Notes under the pieces: model-generated
The model's input: only the letters and a program-made list of their open reading frames with translations
Database searches by the model: none
What the model was told of the DNA's origin: nothing
Translations under genes and position numbers: made by a program
Shown: positions 11,205 through 22,800 of the stretch, piece after piece
How positions within the stretch are numbered: the stretch's first letter is position 1
Layout: each line of letters opens with the position of its first letter
Assembly (NCBI GenBank): GCA_037833965.1
Contig: AP031354.1
Span: 10,518,001-10,582,000 of the forward strand
Source: Marchantia polymorpha subsp. ruderalis
Lineage: Eukaryota; Streptophyta; Marchantiopsida; Marchantiales; Marchantiaceae
Direction of reading: 5' to 3'
DNA length: 64,000 bases

Positions 11205-12310
11205 TTGTATGAAGTATAAAGATCTTTTTGAAAATGAACTAAGTATTAAATTATCACCAAAGAAATGTCTAAATTACAAGATTGAGTTGATATTTACGGG
11301 TACACAAACTTGCAAAGTTATATATTGTTTGGCTCCAAACAAATTAAAAGAATGCAAAGCTCAAATGAAATAGATGTTGAGCAATATATTTATTCAATTA
11401 AATATTTTTCCTGTGTTTAGCATTCCATTAGCATATTCCTCACATGTGTTTAACATATTCCCCAAATGTTTAGCATTCTATTGCTATTAGTGAAAAAAAA
11501 AATGAATCGATGAGATTATGCATATAATAACGTGGATTAAAGGTAAAGAAATAAAATATGCATTATCTCATATAGATGATTTTTTTTTACCAACTTCAAG
11601 AAACCAAGTAATTCACCAAATTTGATTTGTGGAGAAGTTACGATCAAACTTGAATTGCAAATAAAGATATTCACAATGTTACTTTCTATACTAAATATGA
11701 CATCTTTAAATATCTAGTGAAGTTAATAGTTCTCATTTATGCATCAATTACGTTTATGAAATTAAGGAATAAAATCTTTTGTAACTATCTTAAAAAATCA
11801 ATTACTGTTATTCTAAATGATATTTTGTTATATAGCATAACTTTGAATGATCATATACTTTATTTACAATAAGTATTTCAATTTTCAAGAACCAATCAAT
11901 TGTATGTCAAAACTTTAAAATGTAAATTTGACAAGTGTGAAGTAAACTACTTGAGTCATAGAGTTATAAACAAAGGAATGCAAATGATGAATGAGAAGAT
12001 AGAAATCATTAAAAAATGAACAACATTTAAATATATAACTCAAGGAACAAATTTTCTAGAACTCATTGGATTTTATACTAGATTTGTGAAAGTTTTTACT
12101 TGCCTAGTTCAAAACTTGATATATATGCTAGAAAAATATCAAAATAAGATATGAGTAAGAGCTCAAGAGTTGTACTTTTAAGCATTGAAATATGCTTTAT
12201 TACAAGCATACATATTCAAATAATATGTTACTAATTGTTTATCAAGTTGATTATGAATGCATCAGATATAAAAATGAGTGACATACTTCAACAATAGTGT
12301 TCGAGTAACT
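11205..12310 (+). pseudogene. Decayed Ty3/gypsy pol (RT and start of RNase H)
   Basis: Translation across stops and shifts gives the ordered landmarks of a gypsy pol. YKDLFENEL and LAPNKLKECKAQM lie near 11,215-11,375. The RT core runs from FHTKYDIFKYLV through ILNDILLYS (the usual F-x-DD-I-LVYS, with the first D changed to N) and CKFDKCEVNYLSH at about 11,665-11,975. TFKYITQGTNFLELIGFYTRFVK connects to an RNase H start (NASDIKMSDILQQ) near 12,255. At least four nonsense codons and a catalytic Asp-to-Asn change make it inactive. Composition is extremely AT-rich, consistent with long C-to-T decay of methylated DNA. Confidence 0.8.
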
Positions 12311-12337
12311 TTACTTTGAAATTAAACACTATGAGTA

Positions 12338-12910
12338 TTGTAACATCAAGTTAATTTTCACTTAGGTTTATCTCCGATGGCTTTGCTATAGCTTATCATG
12401 TAACTAGAAGGCTACGATACCTCCTCATGACCATGTTCCAAACACTCCACTCATCACTCAATTCCAAAAACACATTGATACTCAAAGATATTGAAAATCA
12501 CACTTCATTGATGAAACAAGTTTCCACACATGAGAGTTCTAAAACTTTCTTGAGAGTTTGTACTCTAATTTTCTATTTATATTAATTGAAAAATTAATAT
12601 AGTGACATGTGGTAATTATGTACTTATTTTCACTAAGATAAACCTTTGTAGCATTGACCAACATTTCATAAGTGGCAACATGTCATTGGCTTACTAAAAA
12701 CTTTTAGAACCTCCTAAACCCAAGATATAAATGGCAACATAACATTGGAGACTTTCAAAAATCTAAAATTTTAATTTTTCTCTAAATCAACATTGATTTT
12801 AGTTTAACCAATGATCTTTCAAACATTAAGTCAAAACAATCAAATCTAATATTGTAAGCAAAAGTATTTTGTCTTGGAATTTAGACTTTTGTAAACAAAA
12901 AAATAGAAGT
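12338..12910 (-). mobile_element. LTR-like relic, inverted relative of 38.6-39.3 kb
   Basis: The reverse complement aligns with 38,660-39,272. Shared blocks include the AAACTCTCAAG/ACTCTCAAGCAAG region, AAACTTGTTTCAT, AGCCATC-GAG-TAAACCTAA and TAGGAGG---GCCAATG. The plus-strand edge TGTAACATCAAG gives a ...TTACA end in the element's orientation. It abuts the gypsy pol relic but points the other way, so the two are not simply parts of one intact element. Confidence 0.6.
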
Positions 12911-14900
12911 GATCACTCCAATATTTTACAACTCATTTACTTATTTTGCTAGCATTTGACATTACAGATAAATTTAGTCATGACTAGATAAACTTAATTG
13001 AAATTAATTAGATTTAATCACAACTAGCTAGATTAATCTATGTCGAATCTAATCACAATCAAATCTTTGGTTACTTCTAATACCAATACACACATACAAC
13101 ATCCTATTTTACAGTACAATGTTTTTTTATTTTTCCTCAAGATGCAGAATCAACTTATAAACTATGTGGAAATTATATTTAAATTTGACTAGCATCATCT
13201 TGCGAGATTTCTTCATGAAAATCAAACAAACCTTAAAAAACCTACGTAATAAAGGTAGTTTGTCCCCCCTAGTTTTGTTATTATAGAGCAATTTTAGAAG
13301 AAATGTGATCATGCAACACATTTTAGTTTATGCATGTGTTTCATTAAAGTTGAAGCAAATTTGAGGAATGAAATGACATCATTACTTGAACATGAAAATT
13401 GTGTATGTGAAAGACAATAGAAAACTAACATATGCTTTTATACACATGTTTTTTTGGAATCATGTTGGAAAAGTCAAAATTCAAATCGATTGGTGGAAAA
13501 AGATAACGTAGTCCAGAAAGTATGATCATTAAAACACTACAAGTTGGTAAGATAAAGAAATTTGAAGGTTTGGCATTTCACAAGCAACATATATGAATTT
13601 CACAAGATGAGAAGTAACTCATAATGGTTTTGATCAAAAGTCATGATTTAACTATTGCAGTTCATTTGAGAATCAAGAAAACCTTTGAGATGATATAATG
13701 AGTATACAATTGTGTTCTTGCGTTGCTTGTTAACAAAACAAAGCATATAACAAAAAATCATCAAACTTATTATAATCTCTTCCTATTCTTGAACAAAAAT
13801 GGTAGCATATCTTATGGATGTTATATGTAAATTATTTTGTTATGACATGTTTCAATAATGGTTTTTGTAGATAAATTTAGCAAGATGATTCACATCAGAC
13901 TAACCAAAAACTTAGTTTTTAATTTTTTCAAAACAAAACTAAAATTGTCAAACTTGTTTCATGGCTTTCAACTGAGCCGCAGAACCGACGCAACTCACAG
14001 ATAATCCCACGTTAAAAGCTGGTCGACTTTCACGATAAAAGAGTTCTGTTTCCAAAAAGATTTGAGAGAGTAGCCCGGAGGCTCTCAAAGATCCGAACAC
14101 AGGAGCCAATCCAACCGGTTACTGAAGAGGAGACTATCATAGTCAAATTGATGGACAAACGAAAAAACAAATAGATTCATAGAGTATATGCTACAAGCAT
14201 TCCACTCAAAAAGCAAAAAAAAAAAGTAAAACACTCTTTTGACTATTGTGAAATTTGTATATAAAATTTTTGTTATTGCATTCATATAAGTGTTTTCATT
14301 TTATATCATGTATGATGTTCATCATGTAATTACTTCAAGTTTGATGCGATTTCCAAAAATACAAGAGTTTTGATATAACACACTCACACAAGAATGTATC
14401 ATGTCAAAAAGTTGTTGATAGTTCAAAATAAATGAAAACAACATGCAATGAGTTGAAGTATTGTGAAGTGTTAAGTTTGGAACTACAAATCATGTTTTGT
14501 TATCTACAAAACATTTATCTCTTGTAAAAACATCAAAATTTAATTTTAGCATTTTTAGTTATGAAACATGTTAAAGAATTGTCAAGCAAATTAAAATTTT
14601 TGTCACATATGAAAATACCTCTAATAATTCATGGTTACGTTTGCAAAAACATGTTTCATAACTATCACAAATCACAAACCAATCAATTTTATATCCTATT
14701 TAAATTTTGATGATTGATCATGAGCAATTTAAAATAGAAAAGATATTCTAGCAATGTCTCTAAAGTCATAGATATTCCAAAACAAAGTATTAGATTTCAT
14801 ACAAAATTTGTCTATAATATGAATTTACTTGAAAATCAATTTAAAGTTTAGTTCAAGAATTTTAAAGTATGTGCAACAAAAACATTAAAAGTATAAAGAT
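12911..14900. other. AT-rich desert with a small GC-normal island
   Basis: No gene recognised. AT-rich throughout except about 13,965-14,120, where base composition jumps to near 50% GC and a GAGAG...CTCTC stem appears around 14,066. That island has no coding or tRNA-like signature. Confidence 0.4.
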
Positions 14901-17547
14901 TTATTGCGAAGAAGAAGCGAGCAGAAGGCAACCACATCAACTCCGAGGGTACTAAGTCAAAATCCACATCGGGCTGCAAGGAGAAAGTAGAATTCACAGA
15001 CACCATGTAGAGGAAAGTTCTGATTAGGCGTCCCGAGCACCTTGCGGCGTCATGGCCTGTGACTCGTCTTCTCGTTTTGCAAGTTTTGCATGGAGTTCGC
15101 GGTTGGCTTCGACGCAGATGTGGCTGGTACCAAGTTGCTGCCCATGCTCTTTACACTACTCTTCTGACGAATGCTTCTCCCGTTCCGACCGCACAGGGCA
15201 AGTCGCACGACAGAATGCTGCGAGGAGGTCCTTCAGATGGTGCAGGCGTCAACTTTGTATCTTGTCTGATGCAAGTTGGCAAGTTGCCCACTTGAGATTC
15301 TGTGACGGCCTGCTCCATAAGGGAGGGCTCTCCTACAGGGTCCTCTGTGAGCGACACCCCAGAAAGTGGGAGGAGGAAGTCCCTCGAATTCCATTGGGAT
15401 CATTCGGGTTGCGTGTTCTGTCTACCGGTCAGAACACATTCCATACACTGCTCGGTCGTTCCTGGCCCCCACAGCTCTGCCGCCACGGCAGTCGCCACAT
15501 GGGCCTTCATTGGAATCATCAATCTTACAGGACACATTATTTTCCAGGTCTTTCAAACTTCAGATTCGAAATTTAAGGTAACAGACTGATATCAAGTGAT
15601 TGAAACAAAACTATGGCTTTAAATTTTTTTTGAAGCTTGATCTAGCTTAGGAAACGGATTCTAATACAACTCAGGGAATTTATCTGATTTTGTTTAAATG
15701 GCAGCCTTGAACATCTCATCAGGACTGAACAGATGAATGGCCTTCAGATTGAGAAATGCTCGTGCAACTTTCGAATAATCGTAACTAACACATTGAGGCC
15801 GTTCATCGGGACATGAGCAGTTTTTTCTCTTGATTTACAGTGAAACCTGAGAATGAGCATATTCAACATTTACGTGATGTTTTCATGCGAACGAAGCACT
15901 CACCTTCAAGCTTCGATGTTGAGTACATGGACAGTTGACACCCGAAATGTATTACAGCATTGCACGAGGGCGAGCCGAAACTGGGGCGCTGCAGCCTGGC
16001 ACTCAATTTTCAACAGTGTAGAGGATCTCAGCAAGTCCAGCCTCCCCAACTCTTCCAAACTTTGCACACAGCATTCGATTCGTTGACTCTCTGATTCACT
16101 GTGGAGAGTTTCATAGTGGGTCAAGAGTCAGCGAATCGAATGTGAAGGTCAGTAGTGGAAGTTGAGGCTGGATTTCTCCCACAGCTTTGCACATTCCTCA
16201 AAGTTGTATCATCCGATGATTTCCACCTCAGAAGCAGGTCGCACCTCTAAAGGGGCGATCGTAGAAGGCAAGCTTGGGAAGCATGTGAATGTGTGATGGC
16301 ATGATGGAGTTGTGTGTCCAGTCGAAGAGTTCACTCGACGTGTGACTACGGTATGCTGGATATAATATTCAGCTCAGAGACATGATCCCATGAACAGCTC
16401 GTCCCGTGGCCGCGGCTTCGTACTTTGTCCTCGAAGTGAAAGCGGACGGGAAGCTTGTCCGAGCATCTCTCCAGGCCTCTTCTATCCCGCTCGAGTCGAG
16501 TTCGGCCCCACTCGCTGCCTTCCAGAACCATCAAAATAGTTTCGAAGGTACAGGCAGGAAGCAATAGAAACATATTGACGAATTTATTAAGTATTGTGAT
16601 TATGAAGTGGGAGCTCGCTTGGAAGTGAAATGAATAAATTCCACTTAGACTCAACGAATTTTTTTTCCCTCGAATGTCTGCTGCGAGGCATTGTTTTTGG
16701 TTCTCAATTTCTACATTGTCAGTGAAAATATCTTCAATTCGCTCTTTTCTCCAAAGTGGTGTCAATCATGGGATTCTCTTAAATTTACATTTTTTTAAAT
16801 GAAATGTAATGAAATATAATGAGTAGAGAAGACAGAGAGTTAGAATCATCGTACTGTGTGTCAAAAACAAAAATGAACATCTTAGGCGGCAACTGGGGAA
16901 TCCCAACACTGTGATACATGGGAAGGTTTCCAAAGAGTAAGTGATGCATAATAAATCCATGTGAAAAAATTTCCAAACAAATCATATTTTCATTTCCCCA
17001 CCAATGCACCAATGGTCTCCACCGATTCCTTCAATGCAGCAAAACCATCATCCCATATCACTGATATGGGATGCGCATGGAAACGAGGAGGCTCAGGTAC
17101 TCGCGCAGATGGCTGTGGGCTCGATCGAGCATTCGCAAAAATGGCATGGAAATGAAGCCGATGTGCCACGAGCACGTCCAGAAATTCAGCATGGAGCTAC
17201 ACGAAGAAAATTTGCCATCCATCGATCTGAGCAGTGACAGAGTAGCAGCCGAGCGAGAGTCAACGCCATGGAAGAAGGAACTTTGGTTCTGTGGAGCATC
17301 CCGAGAAAGCACTCTGATGTAAAAAGCATAAGACGATAGAGCGCAAGTCATCGGCATTGTGAATGCAGCCCGGGCGATGTGGTATTTCTGTTCGTAGGCC
17401 GGATCGATCGCTGCTCGAAAAATATAGGCACTGTGCCTCGACGTCGGTAGATCGACCGCCCACGAGATCGACGAGCACTCGAGGATTTGTGCTGGAATCG
17501 GCGGTTGCTGCTGCTGCTGCTGGGAGGTAGCCGAGCTTCTATCCACG
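14901..17547. other. Unassigned GC-normal region upstream of the hydrolase gene
   Basis: Composition returns to genic levels at about 14,900. Possible coding-like stretches are a lysine-rich plus-strand frame at 14,906-15,009 ending in a stop, and overlapping frames at 15,052-15,589, one containing a short hydrophobic stretch. No family was recognised and no splice chain is convincing. A perfect 12-bp palindrome with a 1-nt centre lies at 17,049-17,073. A 191-codon minus-strand frame at 17,058-17,633 with a short polyglutamine is antisense to the hydrolase start and is not supported as a gene. Confidence 0.3.
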
Positions 17548-19132
17548 ATGGAATCTCCACCCGAGGCCGACCCGATGGCAGAACAAACAAAGAAATTTAA
17601 GGTGATGGCGATCTGCAACCGATTATCAGCCACCGTGAGCTCAATTCTTTGGTTTCACAAGAATTGCTGCTGCTGCTGCTCGACGTTGAAATGTGGTCTG
17701 TTGTCCATGTCTACAGAGATTGGGCGAGTACGTGTACGAGCTCCAGCACGAGGAGGACCCGGAGGCCGTGATCGTGTTCTTCCACGGCCTTTTGATTCAG
17801 GAGACGGACACGGGCCACGCTTTCTGGAGCACGTGGACGAAGCGAAATACTCTCGAATGCTGGCCCGTGACGATGCTTCCGGAATTTTTGCAATGGGGGG
17901 CGGATTCCTCTCGCCCTTTCAGAATTCGTGTGCTCGCGGTCTCGTATGAGGGACGGATGAGCGTGCATCCAGACATCGGGACGGCCGGGACCGACAAGTA
18001 CCTTCTCGCCGAGAGTTTAATCAGTGAGCTCATTCTGAGCCCTCAGGACTTGATTCGAGGATCGAGGGCGGTGGAGGACAATAAAGTCCCCGTCTTTCTG
18101 GTCGGCCACGACCTCGGAGGGATCATAATTAAGAATTTCGTCATGGAAGTGGAGAGGACAATTTACGACAAGAAGGAAGACGCCGATAGAAAAAAAATGC
18201 AGAATTTTCTCAGCAATCTGAAAGCTGTGTTCTTCTACGCCACACCTCACAATGGATCGCAAGCCATCGAGGACTTGGCCCAGCAAATCCCCGAAGACTC
18301 ACGCAATCAGATGCTCACTCTGATGAGCGTTCTCGGTACTGATATGGCGAGAATCAACTCATATTTCAGAACTTATCGGTCCGAGATTTTCCACCATCGG
18401 GTCCTTCTACGATTCAAAACTTACGGCATCGTTCCAACGAGTTTAACCAACCAGGTATGGCGCTGTCACACCTTCCAGTTCCAGAAATCGACGGATCCGT
18501 GGATGACAGCTCCAGCGAGAGCGTCGAGATTGGAAGCTTGTGTTAGAGACTGCCCCAACCCTGCACGTAGAAATATGGACAATGCTTAGATTTATTCTAA
18601 TCAGAGTTGCTCTTCATCGCCGCAGTCATCGATTCGAGTAGAGAAACGAAGTATCATGTGCGTGAAGTTTTGACTTTTGCGTTGTCCCGTGCAGAGAGGT
18701 TTCGACAGGACGATGGTCGTCCCGGAAGCATCTGCTAGATATGATATGGACACATTTTTCTTCGTTGAAGCTGATCACTTTCAGGTTTGCCAGCCTGAAA
18801 GGCTGGCAAGGTTCGATCCCATAACGAAACTCGGTGAGAAAGTTTACAAGGAGGTGTCGAAAATCAGACAATTAGAAGACTTGAGGATATTCAATGCACA
18901 AAGACCAGTATTAGAACCCTACGGCCGGAGTGGATGGTCTGGCTCTCAAAATTTGCAAGCTTGGTTTATGATGGCTGTGGAGCACAGGAGGCTCAGAGAA
19001 TTAGAAGACTTGAGGATATTCAATGCACAAAGACAAGTATTAGAACCCTCCAGCTGGAGTGAAAGGTTTCTCTCTCAACCACCTGGAATCAAAGCTTTAC
19101 GTAAAGGGAAGTTCCGCCAGGTATTTCTCTAG
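17548..19132 (+). CDS. HNL-related alpha/beta-hydrolase-like protein without NBS-LRR
   Basis: Three exons are proposed. Exon 1 (17,548-17,601) encodes MESPPEADPMAEQTKKFK. Exon 2 (17,717-18,454) begins RLGEYVYEL. Exon 3 (18,695-19,132) ends at a TAG. All junctions are GT/AG and phase 0, about 410 codons in all. Exon 2 carries VIVFFHGL, an IRVLAVSYEGR strand, the elbow VGHDLGG and FFYATPHNGS, in the order found in both HNL hydrolase domains. Exon 3 starts like HNL exon 2 (ASARYDMDTFFFVEADH, then CQPE). The usual nucleophile serine is aspartate. No NB-ARC or LRR follows before the array at 19.9 kb. Codons are GC-richer than in HNL1 and HNL2, suggesting an older separate lineage. A donor-like CAG|GT sits just before the stop, so further exons are possible. 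Role unknown; perhaps a partner or decoy of HNL receptors (inference). Confidence 0.65.
18787..18809. repeat. Perfect 10-bp hairpin, 3-nt loop, inside coding exon
   Basis: TTGCCAGCCT and its exact reverse complement flank GAA within exon 3 of the hydrolase gene, at the point where its protein stops resembling HNL exon 2 (just after CQPE). Confidence 0.85.
18865..19055 (+). repeat. 129-bp in-frame tandem duplication in exon 3
   Basis: A block encoding ELEDLRIFNAQR-VLEP occurs at about 18,872 and again 129 bp (43 codons) later at 19,001. The nucleotides are nearly identical, and the frame is kept. Confidence 0.88.
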
Positions 19133-19210
19133 CGCCGCAGGCGCAAAATTTTTTCTCGACCGCGTGTTCACGATCTGTAGCTCACAATCTGTAGACCCTT
19201 CCTGTGCTTG

Positions 19211-19275
19211 GGGGGGGGGGGGGGGGGGGGGGGTGAGCTTAAGGGCACGCCCCCCCCCCCCCCCCCCCCCCCCCC
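19211..19275. repeat. Poly-G (23) / poly-C (26) inverted homopolymer pair
   Basis: Twenty-three G, a 16-nt spacer, then 26 C. The arms can pair as a very strong hairpin, and each strand can also form G-quadruplex or i-motif structures. The exact run lengths may be limited by sequencing accuracy. Confidence 0.9.
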
Positions 19276-19599
19276 ACATAGCATGGCAGCAACTATGGGC
19301 ATAGAGAATTCAGAAGTAAAGAGTAGCTGACGCGGGTCCTGTGGTTTAATTTCTTGCGTTCCTTTAAGGCGTGGAGAGTGAAAGCCTGCATCGCCCAGTC
19401 TCGATGCTGCAGGCGAACGTTGAGTGGTAGTACAGTAGGCACTAGAATATGTGATTAATCCAATCCTATGTATTGCATGTCAAGGAATCCTTTAGATGCC
19501 AAATCCGCCTTTAGAGATTTCTGCAATAGACAATTCTGAGACACCAAGGACAATTGGTGTCTCAATTGTTGTCTTCCTTATCTTTATCTCTATAGTTAT

Positions 19600-19859
19600 C
19601 TCTATAGGTAGCGAAATTATGCTTTGATCGTTCATGGTTTACTTTCTTTCAATTCCGAGCATCCTGCAAAGTCCATTACCGATTTTATAATTATCTTTTA
19701 TCTATAGCTTTTATATTACAACTCTATTGCGGAAAACGATTGGAATGTCCTCGAGTTTTGTACTTCTCGTACGTTAGAGGAAGTGTTAGGAGAAAATTTT
19801 GAAGTTTTTTGTTTTTGCAAAGTAAAATTGTAAAGTTGTTATCCCTTGACATATCTCCC
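19600..19859 (+). promoter_or_regulatory. Copy of the HNL 5' flank ahead of the array
   Basis: This block aligns with 27,168-27,430 upstream of HNL2. Shared pieces are GGTAGCGAAATTATG, AGCATCCTGCAAA, CCATTACCGATTTT, ATTGGAATGTCCTCG, AGTAAAA-TGT-AAGTTGTT and CTC-CATGCGATGTGTTCAG. It ends at the same MRCVQ start codon context. This indicates that a third HNL copy once stood here. Confidence 0.75.
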
Positions 19860-22800
19860 ATGCGATGTGTTCAGTGGAAAGAAAATCTCAAGATAAGAGA
19901 GTACGAGGACCGAGTCGAGAAATCTCGCAAATATGAAAAACGCCCGAACTCTATTGATATGACTGAAGCCGAGGTCACTTCCACCGACTTCTCTTAATAT
20001 CGAGATTTTACAAATGGATGGAGTGCTGCAGAACCTTTTATGCTTCTCTATATACGGTGTCTCCATTTTGGCCAGAGCTGTTGGGCATGAGTTTCTACTG
20101 ATCTTGCTAGAAAATGCTGCAGGTCGCGAAAACTGCCACGGATGAGCAAGTCCTGCCGCAGATACAAGTCGGTCTAGTCGAGAAATCTCGCAAAGATAAA
20201 AAACGCCCGAACTCTATTGATATGAGTGAAGCCGAGGTCACTTCCACCGACTTCTCTTAATATCGAGATTTTACAAATAGATAGAGTGCTGCAGAACCTT
20301 TTTTATGCTTCTCTACATACGGTGTCTCCAGTTTGGCAAGAGCTGTTGGGCATGAGTTTCTACTGATCTTGCTAGAAGATGCTGCAGGTCGCGAAAACTG
20401 CAACGGATGAGCAAGTCCTGCCGCAGATACAAGTCGGTCTTGTCGAGAAATCTCGCAAAGATGAAAAACGCCCGAACTCTATTGATATGAGTGAAGCCGA
20501 GGTCACTTCCACCGACTTCTCTTAGTATCGAGGTTTTACAAATGGATAGAGTGCTGCAGAACCTTTTATGCTTCTCTATATACGGTGTCTCCATTTTGGC
20601 AAGATATGTTGGGCATGAGTTTCTACTGATCTTGCTAGAAAATGCTGCAGGTCGCGAAAACTGCAACGGATGAGCAAGTCCTGCCGCAGATACAAGTCGG
20701 TCTAGTGGAGAAATCTCGCAAAGATGAAAAACGCCCGAACTCTATTGATATGACTGAAGCCGAGGTCACTTCCACCGACTTCTCTTAGTGTCGAGGTTTT
20801 ACAAATGGATAGAGTGCTGCAGAACCTTTTATGCTTCTCTATATACGGTGTCTCCATTTTGGCAAGATATGTTGGGCATGAGTTTCTACTGATCTTGCTA
20901 GAAAATGCTGCAGGTCGCGAAAACTGCAACGGATGAGCAAGTCCTGCCGCAGATACAAGTCGGTCTAGTCGAGAAATCTCGCAAAGATGAAAAACGCCCG
21001 AACTCTATTGATATGACTGAAGCCGAGGTGACTTCCACCGACTTCTCTTAGTATCGAGGTTTTACAAATGGAGAGAGTGCTGCAGAACCTTTTATGCTTC
21101 TCTATATACGGTGTCTCCATTTTGGCCAGAGCTGTTGGGCATTAGTTTCTACTGATCTTGCTAGAAAATGCTGCAGGTCGCGAAAACTGCAACGGATGAG
21201 CAAGTCCTGCCGCAGATACAAGTCGGTCTAGTCGAGAAATCTCGCAAAGATGAAAAACGCCCGAACTCTATTGATATGAGTGAAGCCGAGGTCACTTCCA
21301 CCGACTTCTCTTAGTATCGAGGTTTTACAAATGGATAGAGTGCTGCAGAACCTTTTATGCTTCTCTATATACGGTGTCCCCATTTTGGCAAGATATGTTG
21401 GGCATGAGTTTCTACTGATCTTGCTAAAAAATGCTGCAGGTCGCGAAAACTGCAACGGATGAGCAAGTCCTGCCGCAGATACAAGTCGGTCTAGTGGAGA
21501 AATCTCGCAAAGATGAAAAACGCCCGAACTCTATTGATATGAGTGAAGCCGAGGTCACTTCCACCGACTTCTCTTAGTATCGAAGTTTTACAAATGGATA
21601 CAGTGCTGCAGAACCTTTTATGCTTCTCTATATACGGTGTCTCCATTTTGGCAAGATATGTTGGGCATGAGTTTCTACTGATCTTGCTAGAAAATGCTGC
21701 AGGTCGCGAAAACTGCAACGGATGAGCAAGTCCTGCCGCAGGTACAAGTCGGTCTAGTCGAGAAAACTCGCATAGATGAAAAACGCCCGAACTCTATTGA
21801 TATGAGTGAAGCCGAGGTCACTTCCACCGACTTCTCTTAGTATCGAGGTTTTACAAATGGATAGAGTGCTGCAGAACCTTTTATGCTTCTCTATATACGG
21901 TGTCTCCATTTTGGCAAGATATGTTGGGCATGAGTTTCTACTGATCTTACTAGAAAATGCTGCAGGTCGCGAAAACTGCAACGGATGAGCAAGTCCTGCC
22001 GCAGATACAAGTCGGTGTAGTCGAGAAATCTCGCAAAGATGAAAAACGCCCGAACTCTATTGATATGAGTGAAGCCGAGGTCACTTCCACCGACTTCTCT
22101 TGGTATCGAGGTTTTACAAATGGATAGAGTGCTGCAGAACCTTTTATGCTTCTCTATATACGGTGTCTCCATTTTGGCAAGATATGTTGGGTATGAGTTT
22201 CTACTGATCTTGCTAGAAAATGCTGCAGGTCACGAAAACTGGACTGGATGAGCAAGTCCTGCCACAGATACAAGTCGATCTAGTCGAGAAATCTCGCAAA
22301 GATGAAAAACGCCCGAACTCTATTGATATGACTGAAGCCGAGGTCACTTCCACCGACTTCTCTTAGTATCGAGGTTTTACAAATGGATGGAGTGCTGCAG
22401 AACCTTTTATGCTTCTCTATATACAGTGTCTCCATTTTGGCAAGAGCTGTTGGGCATGAGTTTCTACTGATCTTGCTAGAAGATGCTGCAGGTCGCGAAA
22501 ACTGCACTGGATAAGCAAGTCCTGCCGCAGATACAAGTCGGTCTAGTGGAGAAATCTCGCAAAGATGAAAAACGCCCGAACTCTATTGATATGACTGAAG
22601 CCGAGGTCACTTCCACCGACTTCTCTTAGTATCGAGGTTTTACAAATGGAGAGAGTGCTGCAGAACCTTTTATGCTTCTCTATATACGGTGTCTCCATTT
22701 TGGAAAGATATGTTGGGCATGAGTTTCTACTGATCTTGCTAGAAAATGCTGCAGGTCGCGAAAACTGCACTGGATGAGCAAGTCCTGCCGCAGATACAAG

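Noticed and set aside
15052..15589. Gene of 174 codons with a possible membrane segment
   Set aside because: Three overlapping plus frames and one minus frame are similarly open; no homology, splice chain or start context separates them.
17058..17633. 191-codon minus-strand frame with polyglutamine
   Set aside because: It overlaps exon 1 of the hydrolase gene in antisense, no family was recognised, and the glutamines come from a CTG microsatellite.
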